64,000 nucleotides of DNA from JALYXI01 sp963795835 (GCA_963795835.1 CAWCJC010000001.1:1-64000), one strand, 5' to 3'; shown: positions 10,286 through 19,889, counted from the stretch's first letter. Notes: generated by a model not told the origin, from the sequence alone. Translations and numbers: made by a program.

Positions 10286-10351
10286 ATGAAGAGACGAGAC
10301 TTTGTCAATGCGGCAAAGAGATTAAAGGAATGCTTACCGAAATGGAACTGA
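10286..10351 (+). pseudogene. Orphan Tat-signal remnant
   Basis: Five bases after the oxidoreductase stop, an ATG opens a 21-residue frame beginning MKRRDFVNAAKRLKE and then stops in TGA, overlapping out of frame the start of the enolase-superfamily gene. KRRDFVNAA is the usual opening of a Tat signal peptide in secreted acidobacterial enzymes. The best reading is the surviving 5' end of a lost or deleted Tat-exported gene, or a frameshifted older start of the next gene, which itself has a Tat-like TTRRSVLRASLAIPFAF segment. Confidence 0.35.
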
Positions 10352-11784
10352 CTCAGCCCCACACCACCCGCCGCAGTGTTTTGCGCGCCTCCTTGGCAAT
10401 ACCCTTCGCTTTTCAGATTGGGCGTGCTTCTAAAGGTACAGACATCTCTATAGACTCTGTGAAATACGGCTACGACGATTACGTTTATCGCGTGCCAATC
10501 AAATTCGGTGGGACTGTACTTGACCGGGCCACCATCATCAATGTAAACACCACTGTACGTACTGCGGACGGAAAGTTGGTGAATGGGTTTGGATCCATGC
10601 CCATGGGCAACGTATGGTCCTTTCCGTCTCACACGATCGACTACAACACAACGCTGGCCGCAATGAAGCGGCTCGCCGTAAAGATCTCGAAAATCACCTC
10701 GGGCTATAAGGACCGTGGTCATCCCATAGACATCAACGTAGCTCTGGAACCGGAATACCTGAAAGCGGCTGTTGAGGTCGAAAAAGAGATGAAGCTTGGG
10801 GAGCCTATTCCGAAACTCTGCGCGGTTGTAACCGCGAGTGCCTTTGATGCCTCTATCCACGATGCCTTCGGCAAAGCTCACGGCGTGAATTGCTACAACA
10901 CCTACGGGCCGGAGTTCATGAGCTACGACCTCTCACACTATTTGGGAGCCGGGTATAAAGGGGAGTACCTCAGCCGGTACGTGAGCCGGGAACCCAAGCC
11001 GCGCATGCCCATGTACCATTTGGTGAGCGCTGTTGACCCCATCACTGATGCAGACATTAAGAAACGTGTGAATGACGGACTTCCCGAGACGCTGCCTGAG
11101 TGGATTCGATACAACGGGCTGACCCACTTCAAGATCAAATTGAATGGTGACCAGCTCGATTGGGACATCAACCGCGTTCTTACAGTTGATCGGGTGACTA
11201 GTCAAACGCAGGCTGAACGGAAGGTGAACGATTTCGTGTATTCTCTCGATTTCAATGAGAAATGTCCGAATGTTGAATATCTGATCGATTTCTTGCGTCA
11301 ACTAAAAGAGAAATCCCCGTCGGGGTACCGCCGTATTCAATATGTTGAGCAACCGACCTCGAGAGATTTGAAGGCCCACAGGGATCAAGACATGCACCGG
11401 GCCTCGAAGCTGAAGCCGGTGGTAATCGATGAAGCACTTACCGATATAGAAGCCGAACTTCTGTCTCGAGAGATGGGATACACAGGTGTTGCATTGAAGG
11501 CCTGTAAACAGCAGAGCCAGGCTATGCTGATGGCAGCGGTGGGGCAGAAGCATAAAATGTTTCTTTGCGTCCAGGATCTTACCTGTCCCGGAGCTTCACT
11601 GATACAGTCGGCTTCCATCTCGGCGCGCGTGCCAGGAGTCGCTGCTATCGAGGCTAACGCCCGTCAGTTCATGCCTGCAGCTAATAAAGCATGGGAAAAG
11701 AAATTTCCCGGCATTTTCCATGTGACGGACGGCACCATGGATACTAGTGAACTTACCGGACCTGGACTTGGTGCGGTGGCTTAG
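10342..11784 (+). CDS. Enolase-superfamily (mandelate racemase/muconate lactonizing type) protein
   Basis: Predicted to abstract an alpha-proton from a carboxylate, typically a sugar acid dehydration or a racemisation. Visible motifs are the K-x-K pair in THFKIKLNGD, the Asp of SLDFNEKC, the Glu of YVEQP and the Asp/Glu of VIDEALTD as the three magnesium ligands, and ALKACK in a later barrel strand. A Tat-like N-terminus (TTRRSVLRASLAI) suggests export. I chose ATG 10342; an ATG at 10330 adds four residues. At about 480 residues it is longer than typical family members. With the isomerase and two oxidoreductases it makes a credible sugar-acid catabolic set. Confidence 0.8.
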   Translation: MELTQPHTTRRSVLRASLAIPFAFQIGRASKGTDISIDSVKYGYDDYVYRVPIKFGGTVLDRATIINVNTTVRTADGKLVNGFGSMPMGNVWSFPSHTIDYNTTLAAMKRLAVKISKITSGYKDRGHPIDINVALEPEYLKAAVEVEKEMKLGEPIPKLCAVVTASAFDASIHDAFGKAHGVNCYNTYGPEFMSYDLSHYLGAGYKGEYLSRYVSREPKPRMPMYHLVSAVDPITDADIKKRVNDGLPETLPEWIRYNGLTHFKIKLNGDQLDWDINRVLTVDRVTSQTQAERKVNDFVYSLDFNEKCPNVEYLIDFLRQLKEKSPSGYRRIQYVEQPTSRDLKAHRDQDMHRASKLKPVVIDEALTDIEAELLSREMGYTGVALKACKQQSQAMLMAAVGQKHKMFLCVQDLTCPGASLIQSASISARVPGVAAIEANARQFMPAANKAWEKKFPGIFHVTDGTMDTSELTGPGLGAVA

Positions 11785-11937
11785 AAGGAAGCAGCAGCGC
11801 CCGTCCCTGATTCGCTATATTCGGTCCGGCAAGCAGCGATGCGGCGCCTCGCATCCCAAAGATTCCGGAACCAGCTGGTATTGGGACATTGGTCGCGCAG
11901 CCGGCCGTTTTCGGCGCTTCCAGTTTCAGCGAGCCGA

Positions 11938-13263
11938 CTACGCGAGGATGGCGCCCAGCTTCTTCGAAGAGGTCGGAAACTTGCCAATCCCAGCACCCAC
12001 AACCTCGTCGGCGACCGTGACGTAGGCATCTCCGATTGTTCCCTGCACTTTCGTATAAGAGCCCCGCGCGAGCTTGGGGCTGCCACCCGCAATGATCATC
12101 GCCAAGCCGTTGTTCTTGTGTGGATTGGCTTCGGCGTGTTCGTGAACAAAGATCAAAGCGGTGTTGTCGAACAACGTGCCGTCGCCTTCGGGAATAGCTT
12201 CCAGCCTTGAGATCAGGTAAGCGAACTCCTCAACGTGCCAGCGGCAGATGTCGCGCAACACCCGCTGCCCTTCAACGCCATCCGCGCCTGAAGTCTTGCC
12301 TTCGGCATGTGTGTAGTCATGGTGCCGAGCTGCCGTATATCCCAGCCACGGAAACCTGGAAATACTCTGGCACTTGGTAAGCATGTATGACGCGACACGT
12401 GTCTGCCGTGTCGCCAGCGCCTGCACCAATAGATCGCTCTGCAGCTTTGCAACGCGCGGCCAGTCTTTCATGTCGCCATCAAACTCGGGCGGATCCACGT
12501 TTTGATAATGAGGCGGCAGCGCAGTGATGGCGCGCTCCAAATCACGAATGCCCGTCAGATGCTCATCCAGCCGGGTCTGATCGTCCGTCGGGAGCCGCTT
12601 CTTCAGTTCGGCCGCATCCTGCCGAACGGTGTCAAGGATACTGCGCTTCCGGTTCAGCCATCCTTCTTCCTGCTTCCCGAAAAGCCGGTCAAAGAGCCGG
12701 TGCGGAATCATCTCCGGCGGCAGCGCCCGCTCATAGCCGGACCAGCTCATGTTGCGCTGCATGCTCTCGCCGAACGATTCTTGTGCCACGCCAATCTGCA
12801 GGGACCGAAAGCGCGAATCCCCGCCAATCTTGTTGGCGATTACCTGGTCTATCGAAGCTCCGCTAGGTCCCCGGCCGGTGAAGTACGTCCCGGTCATCAG
12901 GCTGCTCATCGAGTTCGTATGGCCGTTGCCTTTTCCATTCGCGGCGGCATTATCAAGCCCGCTCAGAACGTGAACGTCTTTTCGCCAGGGCGCAAGCGGT
13001 GCCAGGCAGGGAGTAATTTCGTAGTCCGTGCCCTCTGAGGCGGGAATCCAGTACCGCTCCGGGATTCCGTTTCCGTTGAACCACAACACAAAGCGGGATT
13101 CGATCGGTTTCGGTGCGGTTTCCGCGGCATACGAAGTGCCGATCGAGTTGAACATCGAGGCTAGTGGCGGCAGACCAATTGCGATCCGCGCACCGGCCAT
13201 AGTCATACCTTTAAGTAAACTTCGACGTGAAGTTCTGACGCGGTTTGTGATGACTTGCGACAT
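11938..13263 (-). CDS. DUF1552 family secreted protein
   Basis: The protein carries a Tat signal (TSRRSLLKGMTMAGARIAIG) and the conserved opening of the DUF1552 family (FVLWFNGNGIPERYWIP), a GHTNSMSSLMTGTY segment and a late ALIFVHEHAEANPH motif. Length (441) is normal for the family. Its ATG lies one base after the stop of the DUF1592 gene, so both are one operon. The two families almost always pair in Planctomycetota, Verrucomicrobiota and Acidobacteriota, but no biochemical function is established; the fold resembles sulfatase/phosphatase-like hydrolases. Confidence 0.9.
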   Translation of the reverse strand: MSQVITNRVRTSRRSLLKGMTMAGARIAIGLPPLASMFNSIGTSYAAETAPKPIESRFVLWFNGNGIPERYWIPASEGTDYEITPCLAPLAPWRKDVHVLSGLDNAAANGKGNGHTNSMSSLMTGTYFTGRGPSGASIDQVIANKIGGDSRFRSLQIGVAQESFGESMQRNMSWSGYERALPPEMIPHRLFDRLFGKQEEGWLNRKRSILDTVRQDAAELKKRLPTDDQTRLDEHLTGIRDLERAITALPPHYQNVDPPEFDGDMKDWPRVAKLQSDLLVQALATRQTRVASYMLTKCQSISRFPWLGYTAARHHDYTHAEGKTSGADGVEGQRVLRDICRWHVEEFAYLISRLEAIPEGDGTLFDNTALIFVHEHAEANPHKNNGLAMIIAGGSPKLARGSYTKVQGTIGDAYVTVADEVVGAGIGKFPTSSKKLGAILA

Positions 13264-13264
13264 T

Positions 13265-15187
13265 TTAGGTTCCTTCCGATGCGGCTAATGCCAGTATGAT
13301 CTCTCTGAACTGAAACTGCGAGGCCCGAAAACGTTCAAGCGCCTGTTGAATGAGGGGGTAGTCCGGTTTCTTCTCCATGCGGCCTGCCGAATAGCGGAAA
13401 TACTGCCTGACGACACATTCCTGGCATTGAGAACTCTTCGCCAAAATTGCGCCAATTTCAGCGGGTGAAGAGAATTGCGCGTTCGGCAAACCGGCCACAG
13501 TGCCGTTGGTATCGAGGCTCAAGTTCACCGCTTTGGTCGTGAACTTCTTACGCTCCGGGCCGGGAATGCGGAATTCGAGAAGAAGGTTTTCACGCCGCGC
13601 GCCCACAGGGTCGAATTTCTCAAAGCCGAATCCGATGGGGTCGACCAGGTGATGGCAGGCGGCGCAGGTCGGGTTGGTCGCGTGCGCGCTGATCCGTTCG
13701 CGGTTGGTTTGTGGATGATCGAGGGAAACCGGAGGCAAATTGGTGTTCACGCCAGGGGGCGGATCCGGCACGTGCTGACAAAGGAACTGCTCTCGCACGA
13801 ATAATCCCCGTGCCGTGGGCGATGTCTCGTCCGGTTTTGCGGTGAGCGCAAGAAACAAACCCTGCCCGAGTAATCCGGCGCGCTCCGAACCTTTCGGGAA
13901 AGAAACTTTCTCCAATTCTTTCGCGGGAGCAGGCACTCCGTAGATGCTCGCCAACTCCGGGCCCACATATCCGTAATCGGCAGTAAACGCCGTCATAAAG
14001 TTGCCGCCGCTCCAGACCAGATCCGAAACAAAAGCGGTGGCTTCCTTCGTCATAGCAAGGGCAGTCTCACGCGTGAAAAGCGGAAACTTCCGGCGGTCCT
14101 TGCTCGCCGTCAATAAACGGTCAAAACGAAGCCACTGACTGGTGAATTCGTCTAGTGCCTCGTGGGCACGCGGATTGTCCAGCATGCGACGGGCAGTTCG
14201 GCTGATTCCGTCCTTGGTCGCAAGTTCTCCTTTTTCCGCGGCCGAAATCAATGCAGCGTCCGGCGTGGTGTCCCAGATGGTGTACGCCAAGCGGCTCGCC
14301 GTCGCGTAGGGTTTTAGTGCACGATCCGGTGTCGAATACATCCAGAACAGGAAGTTGGGCGATTGCAGCATCGCCTCAATTACCAACTGAGCTCCCTTCA
14401 GGAAATTCACTTCGGTTTCCATCAAACCCTGATAACGCTCCTGCTCCGGCTTGGTGAGCGGACGCCGAAACGCCTTTTTCCCGAACTCGCGGACGAATTG
14501 AGCACGGCACGGCACGGATGGTTTGCACGGGATGAGGTTATGTGTGTCGCCGCCGCGAAAAGCGGAGCGGGCCAAGCGCTCGGCCGCCGCGCTATAAGCG
14601 TCGATTAGTATCGGCGATAGGCCTTGAGCTTGCGTCTGATTTTTGAAGCCGTTGACGTAATCTTCCGGGGGGAACTGATTCGCCGGGTTCGTCTGGTCGC
14701 CCAGAAGATCGCGAACTGTGTGATTGTACTGGCTGTGCGTCAGCCGGTGAAGATCAGGCTCTGTGACGGAGTCGGCTGAGTCAGGCGCTGCGTCCTGAAA
14801 TCGTGCGGCGGATGAAATTTCGCTGGGGGGCAGCTTGGCCAGGAACTGAATCCACTCAAGCAGCTTCGCCTCATTCGCGCTGCCTTGCTTGATCCGCTCT
14901 CCGCCCGCGTGTGGCAGCCGATTGGTGGGCTTGCGAAAGAGAAGCGACTGCTCCGGATGGACGGAATCTACCAAAATTCCCAGAGACTTGCCAAATGCCT
15001 CAATGCTCGCCGCTGATGCGCCTTCCTCTGGGAAACGTAACCGCGTAGCGGAAGCTACACCGTCGCGGTTGTGGCAATTGCGACAAGTTGCCTGTTCTAA
15101 AACCGGGTACAATCCTGATGCAAACGGCCCTGTTTGGCCTGCGCAAAAGCCGGTGAAGAAAAGAAGGGAGACGGACGCCTTACGCAA
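13265..15187 (-). CDS. Planctomycete-type cytochrome c, DUF1592-family secreted protein
   Basis: Order: signal peptide (LRKASVSLLFFTGFCAG), an N-terminal heme-binding motif CRNCHNRDG, a DUF1587-like region with LTHSQYNHTVRDLLGD, a DUF1592 core (GLMETEVNFLKGAQLVIEAMLQSPNFLF), a DUF1588 part with a second CAACHHLVDPIGFGFE motif and a DUF1585 tail (QYFRYSAGR). I chose the TTG at 15187 because GAGG precedes it by five bases and it starts the signal peptide; an ATG at 15226 is also in frame. The protein is probably a periplasmic c-type cytochrome working with its DUF1552 partner. It is divergent from the LRR genes with a very short intergenic region. Confidence 0.88.
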   Translation of the reverse strand: MRKASVSLLFFTGFCAGQTGPFASGLYPVLEQATCRNCHNRDGVASATRLRFPEEGASAASIEAFGKSLGILVDSVHPEQSLLFRKPTNRLPHAGGERIKQGSANEAKLLEWIQFLAKLPPSEISSAARFQDAAPDSADSVTEPDLHRLTHSQYNHTVRDLLGDQTNPANQFPPEDYVNGFKNQTQAQGLSPILIDAYSAAAERLARSAFRGGDTHNLIPCKPSVPCRAQFVREFGKKAFRRPLTKPEQERYQGLMETEVNFLKGAQLVIEAMLQSPNFLFWMYSTPDRALKPYATASRLAYTIWDTTPDAALISAAEKGELATKDGISRTARRMLDNPRAHEALDEFTSQWLRFDRLLTASKDRRKFPLFTRETALAMTKEATAFVSDLVWSGGNFMTAFTADYGYVGPELASIYGVPAPAKELEKVSFPKGSERAGLLGQGLFLALTAKPDETSPTARGLFVREQFLCQHVPDPPPGVNTNLPPVSLDHPQTNRERISAHATNPTCAACHHLVDPIGFGFEKFDPVGARRENLLLEFRIPGPERKKFTTKAVNLSLDTNGTVAGLPNAQFSSPAEIGAILAKSSQCQECVVRQYFRYSAGRMEKKPDYPLIQQALERFRASQFQFREIILALAASEGT

Positions 15188-15215
15188 CCAAACCTCGCTT
15201 TGTATAATACCACCA

Positions 15216-16172
15216 GTGCTCGGCAAAGCTATTGTCTTTTGTTTCTCTATCCAGCTTGCGGCTGCCGCGCCGGATCGTGATGTCGCAGAGTGGGTCTTGC
15301 GTTGGGAAGGTCACGTTACAATTGCGGGGCGCACCCAACCAGTCACCAGTTTAGCCGATCTTCCCGACGTCGTCCACATCACCGGTGTGGACCTTACCCC
15401 TGCAGTGTTGCCCCCGCGAGAGTTGGTCAAATTGGAAGGCCTTAAGGATCTTCGCGAGTTGTACCTTCCCGGTCCCATCTGGAATCCCGGCGGGGGTAAT
15501 GAAAATTCCACCGAAGCTTTCAAAGCTCTGGCCACGCTCACGAATGTGGAACGGCTAGCCTTCGGATGGCATTACAACGCGCGGATTGAGATTCGCGACG
15601 CTGAAATTGAGAAGCTTACTGGCTGGACCCGTCTGAAAGATTTGCGGTGTTCGCAGTGCTCACTGGCAAACGTGGATCTTTCGAAGTTCTCCCAACTCGA
15701 AAATCTCGATTTGAGCGAAAATCCGTTCACCAACAAAGGAATGGAAGGACTTTCGAAGTTGAAAAACTTGCGGCGGCTCCTGCTGCGCGACGCGCTGATT
15801 ACGGATGAGGGGTTGAAGCCCATCGCCGGTCTGACGAACCTGGAGGAGCTAGACCTTTCGGGAGCGAGAATCACCGATACGGGAATCGAGTATCTGCGCA
15901 ACCTGAAATCGATGCGGCGGCTTAACCTCCTGGGCGCGCAAGTAACCGACGCATCCATGGATGTCATCGGCGGGATGAATAAGAATGGAAGTGCTGAACC
16001 TTTACCGGACCAGGGTCACCAACGCCGGGTTATCCAAGCTGCAACCGCTCAAATCCCTTATTGCTATCGACCTTCGTTATACCCGCGTCACTCCGAACGG
16101 GGTCGAAACGGTACGTGCCGCGCTTCCTGGCGCGAAGGTGGATTTTGCCGGTGGCGCTGGACCTTCGGTTAA
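15216..16172 (+). CDS. Secreted leucine-rich-repeat protein, N-terminal part before a frameshift
   Basis: From GTG 15216 a signal peptide (AIVFCFSIQLAAAA) leads into LRRs of about 24 residues with the consensus LxxLxxLDLSxxxITDxG. The real LRR reading ends near 15983; after that the frame gives unrelated residues up to the stop at 16172. The matching continuation lies in the next frame from ATG 15985. Removing one A (at 15984) restores a seamless NKMEVLNLY join, so this is one gene broken by a single-base insertion. The frame is also open upstream to 14889 but that part is antisense to the DUF1592 gene. See the second part at 15985-17199. Confidence 0.7.
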   Translation: MLGKAIVFCFSIQLAAAAPDRDVAEWVLRWEGHVTIAGRTQPVTSLADLPDVVHITGVDLTPAVLPPRELVKLEGLKDLRELYLPGPIWNPGGGNENSTEAFKALATLTNVERLAFGWHYNARIEIRDAEIEKLTGWTRLKDLRCSQCSLANVDLSKFSQLENLDLSENPFTNKGMEGLSKLKNLRRLLLRDALITDEGLKPIAGLTNLEELDLSGARITDTGIEYLRNLKSMRRLNLLGAQVTDASMDVIGGMNKNGSAEPLPDQGHQRRVIQAATAQIPYCYRPSLYPRHSERGRNGTCRASWREGGFCRWRWTFG

Positions 16173-17199
16173 GAGAAATGCCGCTGCCCGTCCCGCATCC
16201 AGTGCTGAAGGAGCGATTGGCACGTGGATTGAGTCGCTTGGCGGCAAAGCCACTACAACTAATGGTCATCTGACTGCCATTAGTCTTGCAGGCACTTCCG
16301 TTAGCGACGCGCAGCTTGGTAGCCTGGCGGGTCTGAGCCACCTGGAAAAGCTGGAATTGCAGGTAACTCAAATCGGCGACCTGGGCCTTGCAAACCTCGC
16401 CTCCGTTCATTCGCTGCAAGAACTCAACCTAAGCAACACGACGGTGTCGGATACTGGGCTGGAACAATTGCCTGGGCTTGCCCAACTTCGAAGTTTGCGC
16501 CTTTCGGGAACATTAGTGGAAGGTCCGGGACTGCAGTATTTATCCGGGTTGCGCCAACTTCGCGAGTTGGATCTCTCCAACACACGATTAACGGACAAAT
16601 ACCTGCCTGAGATCGGGCGGCTTACAGGATTGATAGCGCTACGAATCGGCTACACCGATATTACGGATGGGGGCATGGCGAGTCTAGCCCCGCTGACAAA
16701 CCTCGAATCATTGGACGTCACCAGCACAGATCTCGGCAATGGAGGGCTAACCGCAATCGCTAACTTAGGTAACCTGAAAGCGCTTTTGCTGAACAATACG
16801 CGTTTCACACCGGAGGGGCTCACTGCGATCAAACCGTTGGAGAAGTTGGAGCGGGTTGAATTGATCAGGACGCGGACCAACAACGCCGCTTTGGAGGTGA
16901 TCGCTTCTTTGAAAAACCTTCAGAGGATTGGGCTGGACTATACGGCGATTGGTGATGCTGGAATTCCAGCGTTGAAGCAGTTGGCGCAGTTGAAAGATCT
17001 CAGCCTGGATGCGACGAACGTAAGTGACAAGAGCCTGGACGTTCTAAAATCGATGGCAGGACTTAAGTCTTTGAATTTGTATCACACGCTGATTACGGAG
17101 AATGGGGCTCGCGGTCTTATGGCGGCGCTCCCCCAATGCAAAGTTGTCTTCGATGCAAATTCGGCGTTGCCGAACCGAAGAACTTCCAGCGAAAACTAA
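15985..17199 (+). CDS. Secreted leucine-rich-repeat protein, C-terminal part after the frameshift
   Basis: The continuation in the +1 frame holds about a dozen further LRRs. A linker with a lower repeat score (about residues 55-85) is followed by WIESLGGKATTTNGH, a segment that recurs as WVESLGGSVVTNPKG at the start of the next gene, so the two LRR genes come from one ancestral unit. The repeats resemble ribonuclease-inhibitor/GALA-type LRRs, often used for protein binding. Without repair of the frameshift this part has no signal peptide, so it would stay in the cytoplasm or not be made. It stops one base before the next start codon. Confidence 0.7.
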   Translation: MEVLNLYRTRVTNAGLSKLQPLKSLIAIDLRYTRVTPNGVETVRAALPGAKVDFAGGAGPSVKRNAAARPASSAEGAIGTWIESLGGKATTTNGHLTAISLAGTSVSDAQLGSLAGLSHLEKLELQVTQIGDLGLANLASVHSLQELNLSNTTVSDTGLEQLPGLAQLRSLRLSGTLVEGPGLQYLSGLRQLRELDLSNTRLTDKYLPEIGRLTGLIALRIGYTDITDGGMASLAPLTNLESLDVTSTDLGNGGLTAIANLGNLKALLLNNTRFTPEGLTAIKPLEKLERVELIRTRTNNAALEVIASLKNLQRIGLDYTAIGDAGIPALKQLAQLKDLSLDATNVSDKSLDVLKSMAGLKSLNLYHTLITENGARGLMAALPQCKVVFDANSALPNRRTSSEN

Positions 17200-17200
17200 T

Positions 17201-18175
17201 ATGCGCGTCTCTTTCCTTTTTCTTTGCTTCGCCAACTGCCTCGGCGCAGCCACAGGATGGGTGGAATCTCTGGGCGGTTCGGTTGTGACGAACCCGAAGG
17301 GTGCCGTAGTAAGCGTAAGTCTGCGCGGAAGCTGGGTCACCGACATCGACCTCCGGGCGCTTGATCGATATCCCGAACTCACCAATCTCGATTTGTCTTT
17401 AACGCATATAACGGACGAGGGGATGGCCGAACTCAAGAAGCTACACAACGTCACGGATCTGAACCTTTACTACTCGGAGTACGTGACAGACCAGGGGATT
17501 GCGGCCATCAAAGACTGGACGAAGTTGAAGCGGCTGAATCTACATGGCACCAAGTCGACCGATACCGCGCTCGAGCACATCGCGGGGATTGCCTCGCTGG
17601 AATCGTTAGACGTAGGCTCCACGTTGATGACGGACGTGGGTCTGGAACGTTTGACCACTCTTAGCAACTTGAAAGAGCTTACGATGGGCGGCAACGAATT
17701 AGGCGATGCCGGTCTTCAGGCCTTGCGCCAATTCCCGATGCTGACCTACCTGGACCTTAGCGGAAGGCAGGGAACGGACAAGAATGTGTGGACCATCATG
17801 ATGTCCAGCGCGGGTTTCGACGCGGTCTTGTCCCTTCACAATTTGCGGGAACTTCGCATCGGTTGTTACTCAATGAATGTGGGGATTGAAGGCTCCAAAC
17901 TTGGCCAAGTCACTTCCATCACCTTCTTGCCGGAGTGGCTGGAACGAACCCGCGCGCAGTTGCCGAAGCTGGAAGCGCTCCGGCTTCAGGGTTGTGGGAA
18001 AATCAACGATCAATCGGTTGCAACTTTAGCCGCGATGCCGAAGTTGAAGGACGCCGACCTGCGTGGCACGGGTGTTACCGAAACAGGTAAGGCTAAACTT
18101 CGGGCAGCCAAGCCGCTGCTCAAGGTCGCAATTGGCCCATGGGCGGGCACCGCAGCCAACTACCGGAATAACTAA
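17201..18175 (+). CDS. Secreted leucine-rich-repeat protein (second)
   Basis: ATG 17201 follows the preceding stop by one base and gives a clean signal peptide (MRVSFLFLCFANCLGAA). A WVESLGGSVV cap precedes around nine LRRs (for example LTNLDLSLTHITDEGM), interrupted by a longer insertion near residues 195-245, and closes with a C-terminal capping repeat. Total length 324 residues. Tandem arrangement with the frameshifted LRR gene and close homology between them point to local duplication. The target is unknown; the neighbouring DUF1592/DUF1552 operon is on the other strand. Confidence 0.82.
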   Translation: MRVSFLFLCFANCLGAATGWVESLGGSVVTNPKGAVVSVSLRGSWVTDIDLRALDRYPELTNLDLSLTHITDEGMAELKKLHNVTDLNLYYSEYVTDQGIAAIKDWTKLKRLNLHGTKSTDTALEHIAGIASLESLDVGSTLMTDVGLERLTTLSNLKELTMGGNELGDAGLQALRQFPMLTYLDLSGRQGTDKNVWTIMMSSAGFDAVLSLHNLRELRIGCYSMNVGIEGSKLGQVTSITFLPEWLERTRAQLPKLEALRLQGCGKINDQSVATLAAMPKLKDADLRGTGVTETGKAKLRAAKPLLKVAIGPWAGTAANYRNN

Positions 18176-18203
18176 TAACAGCCAGGCCTACCGTCAGCTA
18201 GGT

Positions 18204-19889
18204 CTAGCGTTGCAAGGACGCAGGCTCACGAACCGCATATCCGGGCCCACGAAGCACCCGCCCGGGCAACGCGCCAGTATGCACGCCGGCATCGAGCACG
18301 ATTCGGCCATTAACCAGCACATACGATACACCCGTAGCGTACTGGTGAGGTTGCACGAACGTCGCCCGATCGGCGATGTCGTTGGCATTGAACACCGTAA
18401 TGTCCGCGGCCAAGCCTACCGCCAGCAGCCCGCGATCCCGGATGCTGATCTTTTCCGCGTTAGCGCTTGTCATCTTACGAATCGCGTCTTCCAGTGTCAA
18501 CGTATGAAGTTCGCGCACATAACGCCCGAGCACGCGGGGAAACGTTCCGTATGACCGCGGGTGCGGAATTGTCTTGCCGCGCGGCCCATCTGGACTCATG
18601 GCGAGCCCGTCCGATCCGATCGAAACGAAAGGTTGTTTCAGAGCAAGCTGCATGTCTGCCTCGGAATGGTGGAAATAAACGGTAGGAACGCTACCATTCT
18701 CTTCTCCAAGCAGGTCGAGCAAAACGTCGATCGGATCTCCGCCGCGCGCCGCGATGACATCACTCATTCGCTTGCCGATAAACTGTTTGTTTTTTGGATT
18801 GGAGAGATCGGCCAGCAGCATCGCGCTCCAATCTCGGCCAACCGCGAGATAGTGGTTGTACCAGTCAGGAAGGCCGTTTTCTATATCCTTGCGCAATCGA
18901 GGGCGAAGAGCGGGGTCCTTGATGCGTTCGAGCATTTTCGCGTTTCCGCCATCGTGTGCCCAGGGCGGAACGATCGCACGCAAGTTGTTCTGGCCGGCGG
19001 TGTAGGGATATACGTTTGCCCGCACATCGTATCCCTGGCCGCGGGCCTTGTTAATCATCGAGATGATCTCATTCATTTGTCCCCAGAACTTCTTATCGGC
19101 AATCTTCAGGTGAATGATGTCGACCCGGATGTTGGCCCCTTTCGCAACGTTGATGGATTCCTCTACGGAACGAAAAACGCCCGCACCCTCGTCGCGCATA
19201 TGCGTGGAGTAAATGCCACCGTACCTGCGTGCGACCTTCGCTAACTCAACCAATTGCTCTGTAGTGATGAGATTAGAAGGGGGCATCAACAACGAAGTGG
19301 CCAGGCCCATTGCCCCTTCGCGCATGGCGAGCGCCACCTGCTCTTTCATCTCATCAATCTGCTTCGGGGTTGCGGCGCTAAGCTCCTCGCCTTTGACATA
19401 GGTCCAGACTTGCGTCTCTCCGACATAGGACGCGATATTTGCCGCGGCCGGATGCTTCTCGACGTAATCGAAATACCCGCCGAGCGTGGTCCAGGGCCGC
19501 TTGGCGTCGGAGGGAATGGGGCCCTGTGAGCCACCTTCTCCGAGGACCATGGTCGTGACGCCTTGACGGATCATGCTTTCGCATTTTGGTTCATCAAGGA
19601 GCGAATCGTCGGAATGATTGTGCATGTCGATGAACCCGGGCGCGACGATCAGCCCAGTGGCATCCACCGTGCGAGCTCTGGGGAATGATTTCAGATCGCC
19701 AATAGCGGCGATCCGATCTCCCCGAATCGCGACGTCAGCCACCCAGGATCTGGTGCCGGATCCATCCACCAAAGTTCCGCCTTGAATCACAAGATCGTAA
19801 GGGCTCGGGGCTGCAGACGGCTGCCCGTAAAGACAAACAACAAGGGCGCCGGCGATTAGCAAGCGCCCAGCTAGTCGGATTTCACTCAT
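18204..19889 (-). CDS. N-acyl-D-amino-acid deacylase (D-aminoacylase), secreted
   Basis: An amidohydrolase-superfamily enzyme that removes acyl groups from N-acyl-D-amino acids. After a signal peptide (about 1-26 from ATG 19889) comes the beta-sandwich start DLVIQGGTLVDGSG, the HxH metal motif in FIDMHNHSDDS, STHMRDEG and IIHLKIAD as later metal or substrate ligands, a FHHSEAD motif and the distal Asp in SIGSDGLAM. The C-terminus returns to the sandwich with ATFVQPHQYATGV. Length about 561 is normal for secreted members. It ends convergently with the LRR gene, only 28 bp apart. It may help recycle D-amino acids from cell walls. Confidence 0.9.
   Translation of the reverse strand: MSEIRLAGRLLIAGALVVCLYGQPSAAPSPYDLVIQGGTLVDGSGTRSWVADVAIRGDRIAAIGDLKSFPRARTVDATGLIVAPGFIDMHNHSDDSLLDEPKCESMIRQGVTTMVLGEGGSQGPIPSDAKRPWTTLGGYFDYVEKHPAAANIASYVGETQVWTYVKGEELSAATPKQIDEMKEQVALAMREGAMGLATSLLMPPSNLITTEQLVELAKVARRYGGIYSTHMRDEGAGVFRSVEESINVAKGANIRVDIIHLKIADKKFWGQMNEIISMINKARGQGYDVRANVYPYTAGQNNLRAIVPPWAHDGGNAKMLERIKDPALRPRLRKDIENGLPDWYNHYLAVGRDWSAMLLADLSNPKNKQFIGKRMSDVIAARGGDPIDVLLDLLGEENGSVPTVYFHHSEADMQLALKQPFVSIGSDGLAMSPDGPRGKTIPHPRSYGTFPRVLGRYVRELHTLTLEDAIRKMTSANAEKISIRDRGLLAVGLAADITVFNANDIADRATFVQPHQYATGVSYVLVNGRIVLDAGVHTGALPGRVLRGPGYAVREPASLQR

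Noticed and set aside
18561..19244. 227-residue plus-strand ORF
   Set aside because: Antisense shadow of the D-aminoacylase gene with no recognisable domain or start signal.
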